Assembly: GCA_900772745.1 (NCBI GenBank)
Contig: CAAGRV010000046.1
Span: 1 to 8,929 of the forward strand
Reading direction: 5' to 3'
From: Clostridia bacterium
GTDB lineage: Bacteria; Bacillota; Clostridia; Christensenellales; UBA3700
Length of the DNA stretch: 8,929 bases
Shown: in pieces, positions 4,641 through 8,929 of the stretch
How positions within the stretch are numbered: position 1 is the stretch's first letter
Layout of the letters: every line of letters begins with the position of its first letter
Position numbers and translations under genes: made by a program
Notes under the pieces: generated by a model
The model's input: only the letters and a program-made list of their open reading frames with translations
Databases searched by the model: none
What the model was told of the DNA's origin: nothing

Positions 4641-6484
4641 AAAAATTTAACAAAGATTATGAAAAAGTGATAGTGGAAAGAGTGCTCAAAGACTTCGAGG
4701 AGCGCAAGCAAGAGCGAAAATCTTTGGAGCTCGAATGGCGACTAAATATGAACTTTTTTGCGGGCAATCAGTATTGTGACATAACTCCAAATGGCGACGT
4801 TAGAGAGTACGGCAAACAATACTTTTGGCAAGAGAGAGAAGTGTTCAATCACATTGCGTCCATTGTCGAAACTCGTATTGCAAAGTTGCTAAGAACAAAA
4901 ATTGGATTGTCAGTTAGACCATTTTCCAACAGCGACAGCGATATAAATTCTGCCAAACTTTCGACAAAAATCATCAAAGCCGTGGAAGAAAAAGCCAACT
5001 TGACAAGCCTGCTCAATTCGGCAATTATGTGGAGCGAAGTGGCGGGAAGTTGTTTTTTCAAAGTGGTGTGGAATGGTGAGAAAGGTAGAGTCGTGGGCGA
5101 GGTTGACGGCAAACCTGTCAAGGAAGGCGACGTGCAAATCGTGGTTGTTCCGCCATACGAAATTTACCCCGACAGCGTCACCAGACAAAGCATAGAAGAA
5201 TGCTCGTCAATCATACACGCCAAGGCTTATACGATTGATGAAGTCAAGGATACGTGGGGAGTAGAGCCTACTTGTCAAGATGTTGAGGTGATGAGTATCA
5301 CGGGTTGTGACAATCTTGGCGGTGTGGGATATAGTTCTAGTGTCAATACGTTCTTGTCGACGACTGCCAAAAATAGCTGTTTGGTCATCGAAAAATATAC
5401 CAAGCCGAACAAAGAAAATCCCAACGGTCAACTTACCATTGTGGCAGGTGATAAGCTGGTATATTGTGGAGATTTGCCGTATGTCAACGGTTGCGACGGA
5501 ACAAGGAAATTTCCGTTCTGCAAAATACATTGCATAGAAAAAGTGGGCAACTTTTTTGGTAGTAGCGTGGTGGAAAGAATGATACCGCTCCAACGTGCTT
5601 ACAACGCTGTCAAGAATAGAAAACACGAATATATGAATCGTATGGCGATGGGCGTGCTGGCTGTCGAGGACGGCTCGGTCGATACCGACAACCTCGAAGA
5701 AGAAGGCTTGTCACCTGGTAAAATCCTCGTATATCGCCAAGGCTCACAACCGCCCGAAATGATGGACGCAGGCAGAGTGCCGAGCGATTTTCATATCGAA
5801 GAGGAAAGATTGTTGTCAGAATTTGTGACAATATCAGGCGTGAGCGAACTATCCAAATATTCTCAAACTTACAACTCTATGTCAGGTAAAGCTATCGGAT
5901 TGCTCGTCGAGCAAGACGACACAAGATTGTCGATTGCAAGCGGAAGTATAAGAGAATGCGTCAAAAAAATTGGCGAATTCGTCATCAGACTTTATAAACA
6001 ATATGCCGTGGTCAAAAGATTGCTAAGACTTAGCGACGAGCAAACAATCCAAACGTTGTATTTTTCGGGGGCAGACCTTGGAAGTGAAGATATCGTTTTC
6101 GACTGCGACAATGAATTGTCCGACACTTTGGCGGGCAGAAAAAATATGGTGATGGAGTTGCTCCGAATGGGATTGCTCAATGAAAGCGACGGCACTATGA
6201 GCAAAAGAAACAAACTGAAAGTGCTGGAAACACTAGGTTTTGGCAACTGGGAAAACAGCCTCGATATACAAGAATGTCACCGAAACGTTGCCGACAAAGA
6301 AAACCTAAAAGTGGACAAAGAGAAGTTGGAAGTAGGCGAATTCGACGATCATCAGTTGCATATTGACCAACATATAAAATATTTGCTCTCGTGCGACAAA
6401 CTGGACGAGAATGCCAAAAACAAGTTGGGCGAGCATATCAAAGAACACAAGGCAATGATGGTGCTTGGCGCACAAAACGAGTGA
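4637..6484 (+). CDS. Phage portal protein, P22-like type
   Basis: The portal is the ring at one vertex of the head through which DNA is packaged and ejected; it docks TerL and later the neck. The product has 615 residues, within the range of P22-type portals. Family-like features are FFAGNQY with following aromatic and basic residues (40-72), a helical stem-leading part with the PFSNSDSDINSAKLS segment (95-110), VPPYEIYPDS (171-180), and the conserved GNFFGSSVVERMIPLQRAYN (304-323) followed by NRMAMGVLAVEDGS. The C-terminus is helical and His-rich (HQLHIDQHIKYLL...HIKEHKAMM). AAGGGAGG (4623-4630) lies six bases before the ATG, and the start overlaps the preceding stop by four bases. Its stop precedes the scaffold start by 43 bases. 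Confidence 0.9.
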   Translation: MKKFNKDYEKVIVERVLKDFEERKQERKSLELEWRLNMNFFAGNQYCDITPNGDVREYGKQYFWQEREVFNHIASIVETRIAKLLRTKIGLSVRPFSNSDSDINSAKLSTKIIKAVEEKANLTSLLNSAIMWSEVAGSCFFKVVWNGEKGRVVGEVDGKPVKEGDVQIVVVPPYEIYPDSVTRQSIEECSSIIHAKAYTIDEVKDTWGVEPTCQDVEVMSITGCDNLGGVGYSSSVNTFLSTTAKNSCLVIEKYTKPNKENPNGQLTIVAGDKLVYCGDLPYVNGCDGTRKFPFCKIHCIEKVGNFFGSSVVERMIPLQRAYNAVKNRKHEYMNRMAMGVLAVEDGSVDTDNLEEEGLSPGKILVYRQGSQPPEMMDAGRVPSDFHIEEERLLSEFVTISGVSELSKYSQTYNSMSGKAIGLLVEQDDTRLSIASGSIRECVKKIGEFVIRLYKQYAVVKRLLRLSDEQTIQTLYFSGADLGSEDIVFDCDNELSDTLAGRKNMVMELLRMGLLNESDGTMSKRNKLKVLETLGFGNWENSLDIQECHRNVADKENLKVDKEKLEVGEFDDHQLHIDQHIKYLLSCDKLDENAKNKLGEHIKEHKAMMVLGAQNE

Positions 6485-6527
6485 GGTGGAATATGAAATT
6501 TTGGAGAAAAATAAGGTGGTTGCTGAG

Positions 6528-7340
6528 ATGGGGAATTTAGAAAACAAAGAAAATATCGAAAAGAAAATAGTAGAAAATACTCCTTGCGAAAATGTGAACG
6601 AACACAATCAGCAAGCAAGTTGTGACAGCGAAAGTATGCCGAGTGAGAATAGGCAAGACAATGAAAATACGAAAGAAAATATAGAGAGCTGTAAAATATC
6701 ACAAGATAGCGACAAAGAAAGCTGTAAAAAATCGGAACAAAATGGCGACAAAGAAAGCTTTGGAAAAACTATGCAAGAGAGCCAGTTGGAAAATAGCGAA
6801 AGCGCTAAGCAAGAAAAAGATATAGAAAGCAGCGAAAATTCTATGCAAAATGTCGAGGAAAATGATGGCGGTCAAAAAGTAGAAAATAGCCAAAAACTCG
6901 ATACATATCAACAAAATGTAAATGGCGACAGCCCCGAGTATAACAAAGATGAGTGGCAAGACAAGACAAGAAGATTTTTGGAGGACTATCCACTGGGAAG
7001 AAGTTTTGTAGAACAAATAGGTGAAGAGATAGTCCATGATGAAACTTTGAGCCACAATCCCAACTGCTTGGAGATAGCTCTTGCTAGGGTGCTTAGCAAG
7101 GCTTATATGTCGCCAAAAGACATAATAAATAATCAAGAATTCCGTGAAAAATACGTCTACGACAATGTAGAAATCAAGTCGGTGATTGTCGACAAATATC
7201 TGAGAAGTCTTGATGAACAAAAACCGCCTGCAACGATGGAGAGGGGTGGACAAATACTTTTCGTGCCACCTGACAAACCAAAGAGCATTGACGAGGCAGG
7301 CGAATTGGTAAGAAAAATGCTCAAAAATAGGAGGAATTGA
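6528..7340 (+). CDS. Putative capsid scaffolding protein
   Basis: The 270-aa product lies between portal and capsid, where scaffolds sit. Residues 1-140 are hydrophilic, rich in Glu, Ser, Asn, Lys and Gln, with degenerate tandem repeats at 53-124, so they are probably disordered. Residues 145-270 look folded and helical: FLEDYPLGRSFVEQIGEEI, LEIALARVLSKAY, IKSVIVDKYLRSL, then GGQILFVPPDKPKSIDEAGELV. From memory this C-terminal pattern recurs in this operon position in Firmicutes phages. A scaffold would hold capsid subunits in the right curvature and leave before or during packaging. I chose the ATG at 6528 because AAGGTGG (6513-6519) lies eight bases upstream. The frame is open to a TTG at 6465 and includes a GTG at 6516 with GGAG nine bases upstream, so the true start could be earlier. 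The scaffold function is inferred from position and composition. Confidence 0.75.
   Translation: MGNLENKENIEKKIVENTPCENVNEHNQQASCDSESMPSENRQDNENTKENIESCKISQDSDKESCKKSEQNGDKESFGKTMQESQLENSESAKQEKDIESSENSMQNVEENDGGQKVENSQKLDTYQQNVNGDSPEYNKDEWQDKTRRFLEDYPLGRSFVEQIGEEIVHDETLSHNPNCLEIALARVLSKAYMSPKDIINNQEFREKYVYDNVEIKSVIVDKYLRSLDEQKPPATMERGGQILFVPPDKPKSIDEAGELVRKMLKNRRN
6684..6899 (+). repeat. Degenerate 12-residue tandem repeats inside the scaffold gene
   Basis: Units begin with Glu-Ser or a close variant at residues 53, 64, 76, 88, 100 and 112 of the 270-aa protein, so the period is 11 and then 12 residues (33 and 36 bases). Examples are ESCKKSEQNGDK, ESFGKTMQESQL and ENSESAKQEKDI. At DNA level GCGACAAAGAAAGCT occurs exactly at 6709-6723 and 6745-6759, which suggests recent slippage or duplication for at least that pair. 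Confidence 0.6.
6895..6911 (+). repeat. 17-nt exact direct repeat, copy 2
   Basis: These bases are identical to 4049-4065. Here the word lies in coding sequence and spells part of the KLDTYQQ segment of the scaffold. The bases flanking the two copies differ. Confidence 0.35.
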
Positions 7341-8509
7341 TGGTAACACTAGAAACAGCAGACAAAGCATTGAAGGAAGTTTATCTTGGCATTGTGGCCG
7401 ACCAACTTAACGTAGGGGTAAATCCTTTCCTTGCGAAAATTCAACAAACACAATCTGACGTATGGGGCAAAGATATTGTAAAACTCGTGCCTTATGGTAT
7501 GAACGGTGGTGTGGGCGCAGGCACAGAAACTGGCGATTTGCCAATGCCTGCCCAAAACAATTATGACAGATTCAAACTCGAACTCAAAAACTTGTACGGC
7601 ACAATCGAGTTGTCCGACAAGGCAATCAGAGCATCTCAATCAAGCGTGGGAGCTTTCGTCAACTTGCTCAATGCAGAGATGGAAGGCTTGCTCAAAGCGT
7701 CCAAGTTCAACCTTGGCAGAATGTTGTATGGCGACGGCACAGGCGTACTTGCCAAAATCGTGCCAGCTAAGTGTTCAGGCAAAACTATCGGACTAACTTC
7801 TGTCAAAAGCGTGATGGAAGGTATGGTAATCGACGTGTACAAGGGCGCTGACAATAACATTTATCCATCGCTTGGCGGTGTGAGAATTGTGGGGGTAGAT
7901 AGAGCAGCTAAGACTATCACGGTCAATGCGACATTCTCCCAAACATTCACCCAAAACGACTATATCACCGTGCAAGGCTCTAAGGGTAACGAGCTAACCG
8001 GCTTGGGCGCTATCTTCTCGGACAAGGATTTGTACGGTCTATCTCGTAAGGATAGAAGTTGGCTCAACCCGAAACACGACAAAAACGTGGGCGAGATTAC
8101 CTCTGGCAAAATCCAAGAAGTCATCGACTATATCGACGAAATTGCGGGCAGTTCTATTGACATGATTTTGTGTAGTTATGACGTGAGAAGACTTTATCTC
8201 AACCGCCTCGAGCTCAACCGCACCAACGTGGATTATATGAATTTGGACGGAGGCTTCAAGGCAATCAGTTATAACGGTGTGCCTATCGTAGCGGACAGAT
8301 TCGTGGAAGAGGGGGATATGTTCTTGCTCAATACTGCCGACTTCAAACTTCACCAACTTTGCGATTGGAGATGGCTCGAAGGCGACGGTGGCAAGATTAT
8401 CAAGCAAAAACCAAACTCTGCTACATATTCTGCTACACTTGTAAAATACGCTGACTTGTTGTGCGATAAGCCAATCGGTCAAGCAAAATTGTCAGGCATC
8501 AACGCCTAA
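7340..8509 (+). CDS. Major capsid protein, probable HK97 fold
   Basis: The 389-aa product would form the head shell. Residues 1-70 could be the N-arm and E-loop region (PYGMNGGVGAGTETGDLP). Residues 78-140 hold the conserved stretch LKNLYGTIELSDKAIRAS with a long spine-like helix (GAFVNLLNAEMEGLLKASKFNLGRMLYGDGTG). Residues about 145-225 are beta-rich (RAAKTITVNATFSQTF, NDYITVQGSKGNELTGL) and look like an inserted domain. Residues 255-345 fit the A-domain (EVIDYIDEIAGSSIDMILCSYDVRRLYL, YNGVPIVADRFV). AGGAGG (7329-7334), five bases before the ATG, fixes the start over an in-frame TTG one codon earlier. The ATG overlaps the scaffold stop by one base, which implies coupled translation. No protease gene lies nearby. 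Confidence 0.85.
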   Translation: MVTLETADKALKEVYLGIVADQLNVGVNPFLAKIQQTQSDVWGKDIVKLVPYGMNGGVGAGTETGDLPMPAQNNYDRFKLELKNLYGTIELSDKAIRASQSSVGAFVNLLNAEMEGLLKASKFNLGRMLYGDGTGVLAKIVPAKCSGKTIGLTSVKSVMEGMVIDVYKGADNNIYPSLGGVRIVGVDRAAKTITVNATFSQTFTQNDYITVQGSKGNELTGLGAIFSDKDLYGLSRKDRSWLNPKHDKNVGEITSGKIQEVIDYIDEIAGSSIDMILCSYDVRRLYLNRLELNRTNVDYMNLDGGFKAISYNGVPIVADRFVEEGDMFLLNTADFKLHQLCDWRWLEGDGGKIIKQKPNSATYSATLVKYADLLCDKPIGQAKLSGINA

Positions 8510-8522
8510 GTAAAGGAGCAAA

Positions 8523-8855
8523 ATGGACAAGCTTGTAAAGATAGAAAATGATTTGTTCGACATAGCAAGTCGTATTAGGAGCATTGATAACAATTATCAA
8601 ATATATTTTAATAGGGGAACGGCTCGCTATGAAGTGCACAACTCGTCATGCAATCCGACCAAACAATTCGATTGTCCCTTCAATAGATTGGACGCAAGAT
8701 TGCTGGAATATACGGCAAATACTAGGATTGAGCGGTTGGATAAGATACTCGACGAGATTGACAAAAGCAACAAGAGCATTGAAAAATCTGCTTTGCAAGC
8801 AAAAGAACAAAAGCTCCAAAATATCATAGAAAAATCTATGTCAAAGTATTGCTAA
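8523..8855 (+). CDS. Conserved small phage head-region protein of unknown function
   Basis: The 110-aa product begins MDKLVKIENDLFDIASRIRSID and continues YQIYFNRGTARYEVHN...FDCPFNRLDARLLEYTANTRIERLDKILDEID. From memory this pattern (KIE.DLF.I..R...ID..Y...FN...RFEVH, then LDAR....TR.ER) is common directly after the capsid gene in gut Clostridia phages, but I know no function for it. Residues 68-105 form a charged helix, probably a coiled coil. AAAGGAG (8512-8518) lies four bases before the ATG and 13 bases separate it from the capsid stop. It could be a head-completion or capsid-associated protein; this is a guess from position. Confidence 0.8.
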   Translation: MDKLVKIENDLFDIASRIRSIDNNYQIYFNRGTARYEVHNSSCNPTKQFDCPFNRLDARLLEYTANTRIERLDKILDEIDKSNKSIEKSALQAKEQKLQNIIEKSMSKYC

Positions 8856-8875
8856 GCCTGGCTTAGCAACTTTGA
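8841..8875 (+). other. Long perfect hairpin at the end of the 110-aa gene
   Basis: TTGCTAAGCC (8849-8858) and GGCTTAGCAA (8860-8869) are perfect 10-base arms around one base. Outside them TCAAAG (8841-8846) pairs with CTTTGA (8870-8875), with TA bulged on the left, giving up to 16 pairs. The stop codon of the upstream gene (8853-8855) lies inside the stem. The next gene's GGAGGTG begins at 8877, two bases after the stem. There is no T-tract, so it is not a standard terminator; it may be an mRNA stability or processing element between head genes. Confidence 0.6.
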
Positions 8876-8886
8876 CGGAGGTGAAA

Positions 8887-8929
8887 ATGAATCTGAAAGA
8901 TATAATTGAAAATTGTCTATGTTATCTCG
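8887..8929 (+). CDS. Start of a further structural-operon gene (3' truncated by window edge)
   Basis: An ATG at 8887 follows GGAGGTG (8877-8883) at close spacing, and the frame stays open to the edge (MNLKDIIENCLCYL...). By position a head-tail connector or neck protein is expected, but 14 residues cannot show this. Confidence 0.6.
   Translation, partial: MNLKDIIENCLCYL

Noticed and set aside
6699..7370. A long open frame on the minus strand opposite the scaffold gene (223 codons).
   Set aside because: It is the complement of the Glu/Lys/Ser-rich scaffold frame, gives a Phe/Leu/Ile-rich product with no family resemblance, and lacks its own ribosome binding site.

Overview
This window looks like the left part of the head (packaging and capsid) module of a tailed double-stranded DNA phage, most likely a prophage in a gut-type Firmicutes/Clostridia genome. 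The phage assignment rests on an uninterrupted plus-strand series: large terminase, two small proteins, P22-type portal, scaffold-like protein, major capsid protein, a small conserved head-region protein and the start of another gene. The host assignment is weaker. It rests on strong Gram-positive-style ribosome binding sites, moderate GC, and an intergenic repeat whose core (GGGAGCTGTC, variable hairpin, GACTGAGGG) I recognise from gut Clostridia.

Layout. Positions 1-71 hold the last codons of an unidentified gene, followed by a clear intrinsic terminator (80-112). Positions 113-933 carry no gene. They contain a composite intergenic repeat with inverted hairpin copies (122-566), a very T-rich stretch with roughly helically spaced T-tracts (about 620-750), two adjacent 15-bp dyads (807-839) and a candidate extended -10 promoter (884-913). 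At 934-1545 lies a 203-aa protein with a sigma-70 region-4-like helix-turn-helix, a plausible activator of the late genes. After it come a hairpin-rich spacer and a bidirectional terminator (1691-1720). On the minus strand at 1744-2529 is a secreted, membrane-anchored protein with SH3-like modules. It has its own near-consensus promoter (2557-2585) and resembles a cargo ('moron') gene placed between the regulator and the structural operon.

The structural operon runs from 2611 to beyond the right edge. TerL has both ATPase and nuclease motifs. The 90-aa protein after it resembles the C-terminal part of small terminases. A 73-aa four-cysteine protein overlaps the portal start by an ATGA junction. 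The portal is followed by an acidic scaffold-like protein with about six degenerate 12-residue tandem repeats, and the scaffold stop overlaps the capsid start by one base. No head protease gene is visible between portal and capsid, so a P22-like scaffold-exit route fits better than an HK97-like protease route. A perfect hairpin separates the 110-aa gene from the next, truncated gene.

How the parts may work together: the regulator may switch on the late operon from the roughly 80-bp divergent spacer at 2530-2610, because the terminator and the opposed gene stop simple read-through from the regulator's own promoter. TerL and a small partner package DNA through the portal into a capsid assembled on the scaffold. 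The minus-strand surface protein appears to be controlled separately and could be expressed in the lysogen. The features that depart most from a standard head module are this opposed cargo gene, the split small-terminase-like protein placed after terL, the Cys4 protein translationally coupled to the portal, and the structured intergenic elements.
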